From positions 124,001 through 188,000 of the forward strand of contig NZ_NPJG01000007.1 of the NCBI RefSeq assembly GCF_002251245.1: 64,000 nt of DNA, written 5' to 3'. The position numbers and the translations under genes were made by a program. The stretch comes from Prevotella sp. P5-92. Its GTDB lineage: Bacteria; Bacteroidota; Bacteroidia; Bacteroidales; Bacteroidaceae. Positions 9,700 to 18,724 of this stretch are shown piece by piece; the first letter of the stretch is position 1, and each line of letters begins with the position of its first letter. The notes beneath the pieces are model-generated. The model saw only the letters and a program-made list of their open reading frames with translations. It made no database searches and was not told the origin of the DNA.

Positions 9700-9773
9700 G
9701 GTGCGTTAGTTCAGTTGGTTAGAATACATGCCTGTCACGCATGGGGTCACGGGTTCGAGTCCCGTACGCACCG
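9700..9773 (+). tRNA. tRNA-Asp (anticodon GTC), copy 1
   Basis: A full cloverleaf. Acceptor GGTGCGT pairs with ACGCACC, the D arm is GTTC/GAAT-like, the anticodon stem CATGC/GCATG encloses the loop CTGTCAC (anticodon GTC), and the T arm is ACGGG TTCGAGT CCCGT. Discriminator G is at 9773. The next three bases happen to read CCA, so the 3' end may be encoded here. Confidence 0.97.
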
Positions 9774-9805
9774 CCACTGAAATTCCTTACATTAGCAACC
9801 AACAA

Positions 9806-9879
9806 GGTGCGTTAGTTCAGTTGGTTAGAATACATGCCTGTCACGCATGGGGTCACGGGTTCGAGTCCCGTACGCACCG
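9806..9879 (+). tRNA. tRNA-Asp (anticodon GTC), copy 2
   Basis: Identical over all 74 nt to copy 1, 32 nt downstream. The following bases are CAAAA, so CCA is not encoded and must be added by nucleotidyltransferase. The two are evidently one transcript ending at the hairpin just after this gene. Confidence 0.97.
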
Positions 9880-9882
9880 CAA

Positions 9883-9916
9883 AAGAGGAACGGAACAACA
9901 CCGCTCCTCTTTTTTA
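9883..9916 (+). terminator. intrinsic terminator of the tRNA-Asp unit
   Basis: The 5' arm AAGAGGAACGG (9883-9893) pairs with CCGCTCCTCTT (9901-9911), with one A-C mismatch and a 7-nt loop, followed by a T run to 9915. Confidence 0.85.
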
Positions 9917-10036
9917 TTTTCGCTTATCTCATACCACATTATTTTTATTTCTCCATAACCACTTTTCCACTATTGCAAAGCCAATATTGCAATATGATAA
10001 CAAAATAGCGAAAAATTGAAAAAAAAGTTGCTGATA

Positions 10037-10068
10037 TTTCGTTATTTAAATAAAAATGATTAACTTTG
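10037..10068 (+). promoter_or_regulatory. pgk promoter
   Basis: TTTC at 10037-10040, 20 nt, then TAACTTTG at 10061-10068. This leaves a leader of about 65 nt before the pgk ATG. The surrounding 9917-10141 is AT-rich and holds no other gene. Confidence 0.6.
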
Positions 10069-10141
10069 CGCTCGCATAAAGCATAAATGCCTTATGCACA
10101 AAAAGATTATATCATATTTAAATATTTAAATAAAAGAAATT

Positions 10142-11410
10142 ATGACTATCGATCAATTCAACTTTGCCGGTAAGAAGGCAATCGTACGTGTGGACTTTAA
10201 CGTGCCACTTGACGAGAATGGTAATGTTACAGACGAGACCCGTATCAAGGGTGCTCTGCCAACACTGAAAAAGGTGCTCGCTGATGGTGGCGCTCTTATC
10301 ATGATGAGCCACATGGGCAAGCCAAAGGGCAAGGTGAAGAAGGAACTCTCACTTTCACAGATTGTTAAGAATGTAGGCGAAAACCTCGGCGTTGAGGTTA
10401 AGTTTGCCGGTGACTGCGCCAACGCTGACGCTGAGGTTGCAGCTCTTCAGCCAGGCGAGGCTCTGCTGCTCGAGAACCTCCGTTTCTATCCAGAAGAAGA
10501 GGGCAAACCAGTAGGCGTGGAAAAGGGTACACCTGAGTATGACGAGGCAAAGAAAGAGATGAAGAGTCGTCAGAAGGACTTCGCCAAGAAGCTCGCTTCA
10601 TACGCTGACTGCTATGTGATGGACGCTTTCGGTACTGCACACCGCAAGCACGCATCAACAGCTGTTATCGCCGACTACTTCGATGCCGACAACAAGATGC
10701 TCGGTTATCTTATGGAGAAGGAAGTGAACGCTGTTGACAATGTCCTCAATAACATTAAGCGTCCGTTCGTTGCCATCATGGGTGGTTCGAAGGTTTCTTC
10801 TAAGATCGGCATCATCGAAAATCTCCTCGGCAAGGTTGACAAGCTCATCCTCTGTGGTGGTATGACATACACATTCGCTAAGGCACATGGTGGCGAGATC
10901 GGCGACTCTATCGTAGAGCTCGACAAGCTTGATGTAGCACTCGGCGTGGAGAAGATGGCTGCTGAGAAGGGCGTGGAGCTCGTGCTCGGTACCGACTCTG
11001 TTTGCTGCACAGGCTACGACTTCAAGACTTTCTCTGTAAAGGAAGGCGCAAAGATCCAGGTGTTCCCGTCAAACGCTATCGAAGCAGGTTGGGACGGTCT
11101 TGACGCAGGTCCTGAGAGCCGCGCTAAGTTTGCTGCCGCTATCGAGGGCGCAAAGACTATCCTTTGGAACGGTCCTGCAGGATGCTTCGAGTGCGAGGAC
11201 TTCACAGCAGGTTCACGTGCTGTAGGTGAGGCTATTGCCAAGGCAACAGCAGAAGGTGCATTCTCGCTCATCGGTGGTGGCGACTCTGTAGCTTGTGTAA
11301 ACAAGTTCGGACTCGCTGACAAGGTGTCCTACATCTCTACCGGTGGTGGTGCTCTCCTTGAGGCCATCGAGGGCAAGGTTCTCCCAGGTATAGCTGCAAT
11401 CAAGGGATAA
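10142..11410 (+). CDS. pgk: phosphoglycerate kinase
   Basis: A 422-residue glycolytic enzyme that transfers the phosphate of 1,3-bisphosphoglycerate to ADP. Seen: the N-terminal signature [21 protein letters not shown], the substrate-binding [21 protein letters not shown], the hinge and nucleotide-domain motif [14 protein letters not shown], and the C-terminal [12 protein letters not shown] with the glycine-rich [11 protein letters not shown] loop. It is slightly longer than the classic enzyme of about 390-400 residues because of an insert around residues 120-150, usual in Bacteroidota. It stands alone, with its own promoter and a strong terminator. Codon use is more C/G-ending than in its neighbours, as expected for a highly expressed gene. 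Confidence 0.98.
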   Translation: MTIDQFNFAGKKAIVRVDFNVPLDENGNVTDETRIKGALPTLKKVLADGGALIMMSHMGKPKGKVKKELSLSQIVKNVGENLGVEVKFAGDCANADAEVAALQPGEALLLENLRFYPEEEGKPVGVEKGTPEYDEAKKEMKSRQKDFAKKLASYADCYVMDAFGTAHRKHASTAVIADYFDADNKMLGYLMEKEVNAVDNVLNNIKRPFVAIMGGSKVSSKIGIIENLLGKVDKLILCGGMTYTFAKAHGGEIGDSIVELDKLDVALGVEKMAAEKGVELVLGTDSVCCTGYDFKTFSVKEGAKIQVFPSNAIEAGWDGLDAGPESRAKFAAAIEGAKTILWNGPAGCFECEDFTAGSRAVGEAIAKATAEGAFSLIGGGDSVACVNKFGLADKVSYISTGGGALLEAIEGKVLPGIAAIKG

Positions 11411-11430
11411 TATCCTACTGACAAATAACA

Positions 11431-11466
11431 AAAACGCATTGTTTTGACGACAATGCGTTTTTTTTT
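11431..11466 (+). terminator. intrinsic terminator after pgk
   Basis: AAACGCATTGT (11432-11442) pairs perfectly with ACAATGCGTTT (11450-11460) around a 7-nt loop and runs straight into T residues up to 11466. Confidence 0.92.
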
Positions 11467-11475
11467 ATGTTTTTC

Positions 11476-11507
11476 TTTCGTTAAATCATTTTTTTTGCTT
11501 ACTTTTG
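11476..11507 (+). promoter_or_regulatory. serS promoter
   Basis: TTTC at 11476-11479, 20 nt, then TACTTTTG at 11500-11507, 40 nt ahead of the serS ATG. Confidence 0.6.
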
Positions 11508-11546
11508 CACCATTATAGAAGAACATAAACGAAAAAGATAATAATT

Positions 11547-12863
11547 ATGCTTACACTGAAACTCATTACTGAGGACACAGACCGCGTGATACGTGGTCTC
11601 GAAAAGAAACACTTTGCAGGAGCAAAGGAAGCCATTGATAATGTACTCGCCATTGACAAGCGCCGTCGCGAGTCGCAGCAGATGCTCGACAAGACCAAGC
11701 AGGAAGCAAAGCAGATGGCAGCCAAGATCGGTGGACTGATGAAGGAAGGAAAGAAAGAGGAAGCAGAGGAAATAAAGAAACAGGTCGCTGAACTGAAACA
11801 GCAAGACAAGGCTTGTCAGGAAGCTATGGACAATGCCGAGAAAGAATTGCGCGACTTGCTCTGTACAATACCTAATATTCCATACGACAATGTGCCAGAA
11901 GGAAGTTCGGCAGAAGACAACCATGTGGTGAAGAGCAACCTCAAGGAGTGTGACGGTACGGATACTGTAGGCAATTGGGCTATCAATCCAGAGAATAAGG
12001 ATGCCAAACTTCCCCATTGGGAACTGGCAAAGAAATATAACCTCATAGATTTCGACCTTGGAGTGAAGATTACAGGAGCAGGATTCCCTGTTTATGTGGG
12101 TCTTGGTGCACGTTTGCAACGGGCTCTTATCAATTTCTTCCTCGATGAGGCACGCGCATCGGGATATACTGAGATAATGCCGCCGACGGTGGTGAACCAG
12201 GCTTCAGGCTATGGTACAGGACAGTTGCCAGACAAGGAAGGTCAGATGTATCATTGTGAGGTTGACGACCTCTATCTCATACCAACAGCCGAGGTGCCGG
12301 TGACAAATATTTATCGTGACGTTATCATTGACGAGAAAGATCTCCCAATAAAGAATTGCGCTTACACACAATGCTTCCGTCGCGAGGCAGGAAGCTATGG
12401 CAAGGACGTGAGAGGACTTAACCGTCTCCATGAGTTCTCGAAGATAGAGATTGTGAGAATCGACAAGCCCGAACACTCAGAGGAGTCGCACAAAGAGATG
12501 TTGGCTCATGTGGAGGGACTGCTGAAGAAACTGGAATTGCCTTATCGCATACTGTTGCTTTGTGGTGGTGACCAGTCGTTTACCTCTGCCATCTGCTATG
12601 ATTTTGAAGTGTATTCTGAGGCACAGGGACGCTGGCTCGAAGTGTCGTCTGTCAGCAATTTCGATACATACCAGGCAAATCGTCTGAAATGTCGTTATCG
12701 TCATACAGAAGACAAGAAGATAGAACTCTGTCACACCCTCAACGGTTCAGCCCTCGCTTTGCCACGCATCGTAGCTGCAATACTTGAGGACAACCAGACT
12801 CCAGAAGGCATACGAGTGCCAAAGGCACTTGTTCCATACATGGGTTGTGACATGATAAAATAA
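11547..12863 (+). CDS. serS: serine--tRNA ligase
   Basis: A 438-residue class II aminoacyl-tRNA synthetase that charges tRNA-Ser (and tRNA-Sec where present). The N-terminal tRNA-binding coiled coil spans about residues 27-110 and is very rich in Lys/Glu. The catalytic core follows with motif 2 (CFRREAGSYGKDVRGLNRLHEF) and motif 3 (NGSALALPRIVAAILE). The TXE serine-binding segment PTAEVPVTN is present. The length is slightly above that of the E. coli enzyme. It is followed after 39 nt by the NfnAB-like gene, possibly on the same transcript. Confidence 0.98.
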   Translation: MLTLKLITEDTDRVIRGLEKKHFAGAKEAIDNVLAIDKRRRESQQMLDKTKQEAKQMAAKIGGLMKEGKKEEAEEIKKQVAELKQQDKACQEAMDNAEKELRDLLCTIPNIPYDNVPEGSSAEDNHVVKSNLKECDGTDTVGNWAINPENKDAKLPHWELAKKYNLIDFDLGVKITGAGFPVYVGLGARLQRALINFFLDEARASGYTEIMPPTVVNQASGYGTGQLPDKEGQMYHCEVDDLYLIPTAEVPVTNIYRDVIIDEKDLPIKNCAYTQCFRREAGSYGKDVRGLNRLHEFSKIEIVRIDKPEHSEESHKEMLAHVEGLLKKLELPYRILLLCGGDQSFTSAICYDFEVYSEAQGRWLEVSSVSNFDTYQANRLKCRYRHTEDKKIELCHTLNGSALALPRIVAAILEDNQTPEGIRVPKALVPYMGCDMIK

Positions 12864-12902
12864 AGAAAAAGAAGCAATTACTCCAAACTGATAAACAAAC
12901 AA

Positions 12903-15278
12903 ATGAATAAGATCGTCAGAAAACATCAATTCTCTGAGAAAGTTTTTCTCTTTGAAGTTGAGGCTCCGCTAATAGCCAAGAGCCGCAAGGCAGGAAACTT
13001 TGTTATAGTGCGTGTGGGTAACAAGGGTGAGCGCATGCCGTTGACCATTGCTGATGCCGACACTGAGAAAGGCACTATCACGATAGTTGTGCAGCGTGTG
13101 GGATTATCGTCTCAAAAACTGTGTTCGCTTGAAGAAGGCGATTACATCACCGATGTGGTAGGTCCTTTAGGTAATCCAACACATATCGAAAATTTCGGAA
13201 CAGTGATTTGTGCAGGAGGTGGAGTAGGAGTGGCTCCTATGCTGCCCATCATGCGTGCGCTGAAGGCAGCTGGCAACCGTGTACTCTCTGTAATAGCAGG
13301 CCGCTCGCGCGATCTTATCATTCTTGAAGATGAAGTCCGCGAGAGTAGCGACGAACTGATCATCATGACCGACGATGGTTCTTATGGTGAAAAAGGAGTG
13401 GTCACTGTTGGTATCGAGAAGTTTATCAATCAGGAACATATAGACCGAGTATTTGCTATTGGTCCTCCAATAATGATGAAGTTCAGCTGTCTGCTGACAC
13501 AGAAATATAACATTCCAACAGATGTGTCGCTGAATACTATCATGGTTGACGGAACGGGTATGTGCGGCGCATGCCGTCTGACAATAGGCGGAAAGACAAA
13601 GTTCGTGTGCATTGACGGACCAGAATTTGACGGAGCTCTCGTTGACTGGGATGAGATGTTCAAGCGCATGGGCACATTCAAGCGCGAGGAACAGGAAGAG
13701 ATGGCACACTATAACGAACATCTTAGCGGCATTGAGGTAAAGGATGCGCCGGCTGACGATCAATTGCCTGATGCGACAGCTGCCGCTGCTACTTCAGCAT
13801 CTGCTGAAACAGAAGAGCCGATAGAGAGCTTGACAGACAGAAATGCGGAATGGCGTAAGGAAGTACGTGCGGCGATGAAACCAAAGGAGCGTACTGCCAT
13901 CAAGCGTGTGGTAATGCCAGAGCTTGACCCAGTATATCGTGCTACAACACGAACAGAGGAAGTGAACAAGGGACTTACTCTTGAGCAGGCTATGACAGAG
14001 GCAAAACGCTGTCTTGACTGCGCTAAACCATCTTGTGTTGAAGGTTGTCCTGTAAACATCAACATACCTTCGTTCATAAAGAATATCGAACGTGGAAACA
14101 TCCTTGGAGCTGCAAAGGTGTTGAAGCAGACTTCGGCACTGCCTGCTGTATGCGGACGTGTTTGTCCTCAGGAGAAGCAGTGTGAGAGTCGATGCATCCA
14201 CCTGAAGATGAACGAGCCAGCTGTAGCCATTGGTTATCTGGAGCGTTTCGCTGCTGATTATGAGCGAGAGAGCGGACAGATGTCATTGCCAGAGATAGCT
14301 CCTGCTAATGGCATAAAGGTGGCTGTGGTAGGTTCTGGTCCTTCGGGTCTCAGCTTTGCTGGTGATATGGTGAAGATGGGATATGAGGTGCATGTGTTTG
14401 AGGCACTCCATGAGATTGGAGGAGTGTTGAAATATGGTATTCCTGAATTCCGTCTGCCAAACAAGATCGTGGATGTGGAGATAGACAACTTGAAGAAAAT
14501 GGGAGTTCATTTCCAGACAGACTGCATCGTAGGCAAGACAATAACCGTAGAACAACTTGAAGCAGAGGGCTTTAAGGGAATCTTTGTAGGTTCGGGAGCT
14601 GGTCTTCCTAACTTTATGAATATTCCTGGTGAAAACGCCATCAATATTCTCTCGTCTAACGAGTATCTGACTCGTGTGAACCTGATGGATGCAGCAAATC
14701 CGACAACCGACACACCAATGAATCTCGGAAAGCGAGTAATGGTAGTCGGTGGAGGCAATACGGCCATGGACTCTTGTCGTACGGCAAAGCGTCTTGGTGC
14801 AGAGGTAACACTGGTGTATCGTCGTTCAGAGTCGGAGATGCCAGCACGTCTTGAGGAAGTGAAACACGCTAAAGAGGAAGGCATCAACTTCCTTTGCTTG
14901 CACAATCCTATAGAGTATAAGGCTGACGAGAACGGAGCTGTGTGTCAGGCCGTGCTCCAGGTGATGGAATTAGGAGAGCCCGATGCCAGCGGTCGTCGCA
15001 GTCCTGTGCCAGTAGAGGGCAAGACCGTGACAATGGATGTTGACCAGGTAGTGGTGGCAGTAGGCGTTTCACCTAATCCGCTTGTGCCGAAATCTATTGA
15101 AGGTCTTGAACTTGGCCGCAAGAACACTATCGCCGTCAACGACGATATGCAGAGCTCGCGTTCTACGGTATTTGCCGGAGGCGATATAGTACGTGGCGGA
15201 GCTACCGTGATTCTTGCCATGGGCGATGGACGTCGTGCTGCAGCAGCCATGGACAAGAAACTGAAGTCCGAAGACTGA
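12903..15278 (+). CDS. fused NfnA-NfnB-like ferredoxin/NAD(P)H oxidoreductase
   Basis: A 791-residue fusion of two usually separate subunits. Residues 1-275 match NfnA/PyrK-type reductases: FAD site RMPLTIAD, NAD-binding CAGGGVGVAPML (103-114), and a [2Fe-2S] site with Cys221, Cys224 and Cys236 plus Asp216, the position of the unusual Asp ligand known in NfnA. A 35-residue Ala/Glu linker (280-315) joins it to an NfnB/GltD-like half. That half has eight Cys for two [4Fe-4S] clusters (370, 373, 378, 382, 417, 421, 427, 431), FAD motif GSGPSG (477-482) and NADPH motif GGGNTAMD (616-623). Known Nfn complexes bifurcate electrons from NADPH to NAD and ferredoxin. The natural fusion makes that the likely role here, although automated annotation often calls such proteins DHODH electron-transfer/glutamate synthase. 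Confidence 0.85.
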   Translation: MNKIVRKHQFSEKVFLFEVEAPLIAKSRKAGNFVIVRVGNKGERMPLTIADADTEKGTITIVVQRVGLSSQKLCSLEEGDYITDVVGPLGNPTHIENFGTVICAGGGVGVAPMLPIMRALKAAGNRVLSVIAGRSRDLIILEDEVRESSDELIIMTDDGSYGEKGVVTVGIEKFINQEHIDRVFAIGPPIMMKFSCLLTQKYNIPTDVSLNTIMVDGTGMCGACRLTIGGKTKFVCIDGPEFDGALVDWDEMFKRMGTFKREEQEEMAHYNEHLSGIEVKDAPADDQLPDATAAAATSASAETEEPIESLTDRNAEWRKEVRAAMKPKERTAIKRVVMPELDPVYRATTRTEEVNKGLTLEQAMTEAKRCLDCAKPSCVEGCPVNINIPSFIKNIERGNILGAAKVLKQTSALPAVCGRVCPQEKQCESRCIHLKMNEPAVAIGYLERFAADYERESGQMSLPEIAPANGIKVAVVGSGPSGLSFAGDMVKMGYEVHVFEALHEIGGVLKYGIPEFRLPNKIVDVEIDNLKKMGVHFQTDCIVGKTITVEQLEAEGFKGIFVGSGAGLPNFMNIPGENAINILSSNEYLTRVNLMDAANPTTDTPMNLGKRVMVVGGGNTAMDSCRTAKRLGAEVTLVYRRSESEMPARLEEVKHAKEEGINFLCLHNPIEYKADENGAVCQAVLQVMELGEPDASGRRSPVPVEGKTVTMDVDQVVVAVGVSPNPLVPKSIEGLELGRKNTIAVNDDMQSSRSTVFAGGDIVRGGATVILAMGDGRRAAAAMDKKLKSED

Positions 15279-15341
15279 CATCCCTGAATGAAGATTGACA
15301 TATCTTAAAGAAACATTAAAGACAAAGTCAAGGATTAAGTC

Positions 15342-15710
15342 ATGAACGGACTTTATACAATAATGTTGCTCATACTAAGCAATGTGTTTATGACACTTGC
15401 TTGGTATGGGCATCTAAAACTCCAAGAGACGGGTGTTGCTTCAAAATGGCCGCTCATAGGAGTGATAGCATTCTCGTGGGGAATTGCGTTTTTCGAATAT
15501 TGCTGTCAAGTGCCAGCCAACCGTCTTGGTTTTGAAGGAAATGGAGGACCTTTCAACCTCGTGCAACTAAAGGTGATACAAGAGTGCGTCAGTCTCGGCG
15601 TGTTTGCTGTGATTGCCAATATCATGTTCCAAGGCCAAAACCTTCATTGGAATCATATCTTAGCGTTCTTTTTCATCATCTGCGCTGTTTACTTAGTGTT
15701 TATGAAATGA
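15342..15710 (+). CDS. DMT family membrane protein (DUF486)
   Basis: A 122-residue inner-membrane protein with four hydrophobic helices, starting with the DUF486-type LLILSNVFMTLAWYGHLK and containing the conserved SWGIAFFEYCCQVPANRLG and FNLVQLKVIQE segments. It is related to the small half-size drug/metabolite transporters; substrate unknown. Its stop codon overlaps the next gene's start (ATGA at 15707). Confidence 0.85.
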   Translation: MNGLYTIMLLILSNVFMTLAWYGHLKLQETGVASKWPLIGVIAFSWGIAFFEYCCQVPANRLGFEGNGGPFNLVQLKVIQECVSLGVFAVIANIMFQGQNLHWNHILAFFFIICAVYLVFMK

Positions 15711-16450
15711 TGACAGACAGCGGGGAAAAGGAAAGACAACGTGTGTGGCATCGTCTTGATAAGGCTTTCAAGAAGGCCATGGGACGTTTTTCTGTCATTG
15801 ACGATGGCGACAAGATACTCGTGGGATTGTCGGGAGGCAAAGACTCGCTCCTTCTGCTTGAGATGCTTGCCAAACGCAGTAAAATAATAAAACCAAGGTT
15901 TGAGGTCGAGGCAATACACGTCAGAATGGCGAATGTGAAATATGAGACATCCACAGCTTATCTCGAACGGTTCTGCAGCAATCTGGGAGTAAGGCTGCAT
16001 ATTGTCACCACTTCGTTTGACGAGACCGTACCCACCCACAAACCCAAGTGTTTTCTTTGTTCGTGGTATCGCAGAAAGGAGATGTTTAATCTTGCCCAAC
16101 AACTCAGGTGTAACAAGATTGCCCTCGGACATCATAACGACGACATCATCCATACTGCACTGATGAACACCATCTTCCAAGGTCATTTCTCGACAATGCC
16201 TGTCGTGTTGAAGATGAAAAAGATGCCTCTTACCATCATCCGTCCGCTTTGCTATTGCGAAGAGAACGATATAAGGGCTTATGCAGAACTCTCTGACTAT
16301 GAGAAACAAGTAAAACTATGCCCATACGAGCACGACTCACATCGCACGTCTATCCGCCTCCTTTACGACCAATTAGAAAAGATGGCACCAGAAGTACGGT
16401 ATTCAATATGGAATGCTTTGGAGACAGAAGGTAAACTTGTTGAAGAATAA
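15707..16450 (+). CDS. ttcA: TtcA-like tRNA thiolation PP-loop ATPase
   Basis: A 247-residue PP-loop enzyme. The ATP pyrophosphatase motif GLSGGKDS is at residues 40-47. Cys115 and Cys118 (KCFLCSW) and Cys205 (KLCPYE) are where TtcA proteins hold the cysteines that bind their [4Fe-4S] cluster. The GHHNDD segment is also typical. TtcA converts cytidine-32 of certain tRNAs to 2-thiocytidine. The start at 15707 (ATGA overlap; a second Met follows directly) was chosen over an upstream reading frame that would run through the DMT gene. Bacteroidota have several TtcA-like paralogues, so the exact tRNA target is inferred. Confidence 0.82.
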   Translation: MMTDSGEKERQRVWHRLDKAFKKAMGRFSVIDDGDKILVGLSGGKDSLLLLEMLAKRSKIIKPRFEVEAIHVRMANVKYETSTAYLERFCSNLGVRLHIVTTSFDETVPTHKPKCFLCSWYRRKEMFNLAQQLRCNKIALGHHNDDIIHTALMNTIFQGHFSTMPVVLKMKKMPLTIIRPLCYCEENDIRAYAELSDYEKQVKLCPYEHDSHRTSIRLLYDQLEKMAPEVRYSIWNALETEGKLVEE

Positions 16451-16541
16451 GTCGGATTTCATCTTAAGAGAAGAAAGGTCTGTTTGAGTTAATTAAACTT
16501 AAATATCAGTCCTATTGGACATCTTTCTGTAGAATAATAAT

Positions 16542-16549
16542 TATATTTG
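16542..16549 (+). promoter_or_regulatory. -7 box upstream of the GT14 gene
   Basis: TATATTTG at 16542-16549, 63 nt ahead of the start codon. No good -33 TTTG lies at the usual 19-21 nt distance, so this promoter is tentative. Confidence 0.4.
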
Positions 16550-16611
16550 CGTTATAAACGAGAAAGACGACCTAACGATGAACAATAATAATTAAAGATT
16601 AAGGAACGAAT

Positions 16612-17538
16612 ATGGCAACAAACAGACATGCATACCTGATAATGGCGCACAATGAATGGGAGCTGCTCAACACACTGCTCTCACTCATCGACGACCCACG
16701 CAACGACATCTTCCTGCATATCGACAAGAAAGTGAAGAAAATGCCGGATTTGTATCAACCGAAGTATTCCAAGCTGTATTTCACTCCCAAGCGATATGAC
16801 GTGAGATGGGGAGACGTGGGGCAGGTGCATTCGGAGATGCACTTGTTCCGAACTGCCTACGAGCATGGGCCATACCAGTATTACCATAAGCTCTCGGGAG
16901 TGGATTTGCCTATCAAGACCCAGGACTACATTCATGACTTCTTTGACAAGCACAACGGCAAGGAGTTTATCGGATTCTTCACCCTCACCGACTTTATCAA
17001 GGGCGACATCGAGCGCAAGAGAAGACGATATTATTTCCTTATGCGCTGGAACTACCGAACTCCTTTCGTGGCGAAATGGAAGGTGACGCTTGCGAAGATA
17101 GTGCGCCATACGGCACTGAAGATACAAGACATTCTGCATGTTGACAGAGGCAACGAACTGACATTCAGGACAGGTCATAACTGGGTGTCGCTCACGGGAG
17201 ATGCCGTTAAGTATCTGCTCGACCAAGAAGACTTCATCAACCGCCGCTTCGCTCACACGACATGTGGCGACGAGATGTACAAGCACTCCATACTCATCTC
17301 TAATCCCGAAATCCGCGAGCGCATCTACGACCTCGACGACGGCATTCACAGTTGCATGCGCTTCATCGACTTCAACCGTGCCTCCGACGAACAGAAGAAA
17401 AAAGGCGAGCCCTACAACTGGCAGGACGGTGATGCCGAGGAGCTCCTCAAGTCGGAATATCTATTCGCCAGGAAGTTCTCAAGCAAGTATCCAGGGGTGA
17501 TAAAGGAGATAGAAACATACCTATTGAATCAGCAATAA
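16612..17538 (+). CDS. GT14 (core-2/I-branching type) glycosyltransferase
   Basis: A 308-residue enzyme resembling beta-1,6-N-acetylglucosaminyltransferases. The N-terminal AYLIMAHNEWELLNTLLSLIDDPRNDIFLHIDKK, the WGDVGQVHSEMHLFRTA segment and the HKLSGVDLPIK motif are characteristic of family GT14. Later TGHNWVSLTGDAV and HTTCGDEMYKHSIL give the conserved acceptor-side residues. No membrane segment or signal peptide is visible, so it acts on the cytoplasmic face. It has its own weak promoter and is convergent with the polysaccharide operon that follows, probably serving the same glycan. Confidence 0.88.
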   Translation: MATNRHAYLIMAHNEWELLNTLLSLIDDPRNDIFLHIDKKVKKMPDLYQPKYSKLYFTPKRYDVRWGDVGQVHSEMHLFRTAYEHGPYQYYHKLSGVDLPIKTQDYIHDFFDKHNGKEFIGFFTLTDFIKGDIERKRRRYYFLMRWNYRTPFVAKWKVTLAKIVRHTALKIQDILHVDRGNELTFRTGHNWVSLTGDAVKYLLDQEDFINRRFAHTTCGDEMYKHSILISNPEIRERIYDLDDGIHSCMRFIDFNRASDEQKKKGEPYNWQDGDAEELLKSEYLFARKFSSKYPGVIKEIETYLLNQQ

Positions 17539-17602
17539 TGGCAAATACCATAGCTCTTTATACCACATTACATGGCTCTTTACTGACAGAGAAATCAAAG
17601 CC

Positions 17603-17671
17603 TGTATCACGACTGTTCCATAGCTTGTGTCACGACCGTACCACACCATGTGTCACGACTGTACCACAGCT
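17603..17671. repeat. 23-bp tandem repeat, 3 copies
   Basis: Three contiguous 23-bp units (17603-17625, 17626-17648, 17649-17671) with the common core TGTCACGACTGTACCACA and a few substitutions. An inverted partial copy follows (TGTGTCACAC near 17682). They fill the gap between the convergent GT14 and GT2 genes; no gene is seen in 17539-17737. Confidence 0.85.
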
Positions 17672-17737
17672 ATGGAACAACTGTGTCACACGAGTATTCA
17701 GTTTGCGTTAGAATAGGCATTTTTTGTCTTTTGGTGA

Positions 17738-18718
17738 TTAGTATTTCTTTGAAGCAAGTAGATGTCGGAATAAGATATAGAGGCGAGGGAAGAACTTAAA
17801 TGGTTTTAAGTTATTTGGTATATATTTAGATTCTACTATATTAAGCAGTCGAATCAGGCTGTCAGTGATTGCTTTTCTATTAAAGAATATTCGGTTGTAG
17901 TGAATAGTGTACCATAAGACGATGTTAATATTTGTGCAAACGTTGTCAATGAGTTTTCTTTTTGTGGCTCCATTGGTATGTTTTGCAACTTTGGCAACAA
18001 TGTTTATCGATTGACAACCCAACAATAGCTTTTCTGTTGACATATTTGCGACACACGAGGTATCGTTATGGCGATAGAGATAGTAAAGAATATTGGTGTT
18101 GAAAAAAGTCTTACATAACAGTATTGCCTGTGTGATGAAAGCCCAATCTTCCATAAAAGATACTTTTGGAGGGAATGTCAGTTTGTTTTCAACTATCAAT
18201 TTTCGAGACAAAAGATAGCCCCAGCAATATCCTTCCTTCAGCTTCGTCACCTTTATAATGGCATCTTCTCCGCTCATACATTCCACAGAAGCATCCTTTG
18301 CATCTTTCTTTTGATAATCCTTGTATTCAGCCTCTTGCGGCACCTCCACATGTGTTCCCTTGACAATATCTGCCTTGTTGTCAATCGCAATCTTAAGCAT
18401 GTCACAGAGACTTCCCTCAACAAGCATATCATCGGCATCAACAAAGGTGATATAGTCGCCCGATGCTTTTTCGATAGCATTGTTTCGTGCGCATGCCACA
18501 CCTTGGTTCTCTTGTTTGACAACGTGGATATTGTCGTGATTCTTGGCATATTCAGATACAATTGTATAACCATTGTCCTTACTGCCGTCATCTATAACAA
18601 TCACTTCATAGACAGCTTTGTCAAGACGTTGCGCAATGATACTGTCAAGACATTGGGCGATATACTTTTCGCAGTTGTAGAGCGGTATGATTATTGAAAG
18701 AAGGATATGCTTTTCCAT
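17738..18718 (-). CDS. GT2 family glycosyltransferase
   Basis: A 326-residue GT-A enzyme: SIIIPLYNCEKYI at the N-terminus, VIVIDDGSKDNG (39-50), NQGVACARNNAI, and the metal-binding DADD at residues 94-97. These are the hallmarks of inverting GT2 transferases that build capsule, exopolysaccharide or O-antigen. The C-terminal 100 residues are variable and basic. It is the last gene of the leftward polysaccharide operon, 6 nt behind the GT4 gene. Confidence 0.88.
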   Translation of the reverse strand: MEKHILLSIIIPLYNCEKYIAQCLDSIIAQRLDKAVYEVIVIDDGSKDNGYTIVSEYAKNHDNIHVVKQENQGVACARNNAIEKASGDYITFVDADDMLVEGSLCDMLKIAIDNKADIVKGTHVEVPQEAEYKDYQKKDAKDASVECMSGEDAIIKVTKLKEGYCWGYLLSRKLIVENKLTFPPKVSFMEDWAFITQAILLCKTFFNTNILYYLYRHNDTSCVANMSTEKLLLGCQSINIVAKVAKHTNGATKRKLIDNVCTNINIVLWYTIHYNRIFFNRKAITDSLIRLLNIVESKYIPNNLKPFKFFPRLYILFRHLLASKKY

Positions 18719-18724
18719 AATATT

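Noticed and set aside
9508..9958. Short proteins translated through the tRNA-Asp genes
   Set aside because: The frames owe their openness to the duplicated tRNA sequence; the RNA genes fully explain the region.
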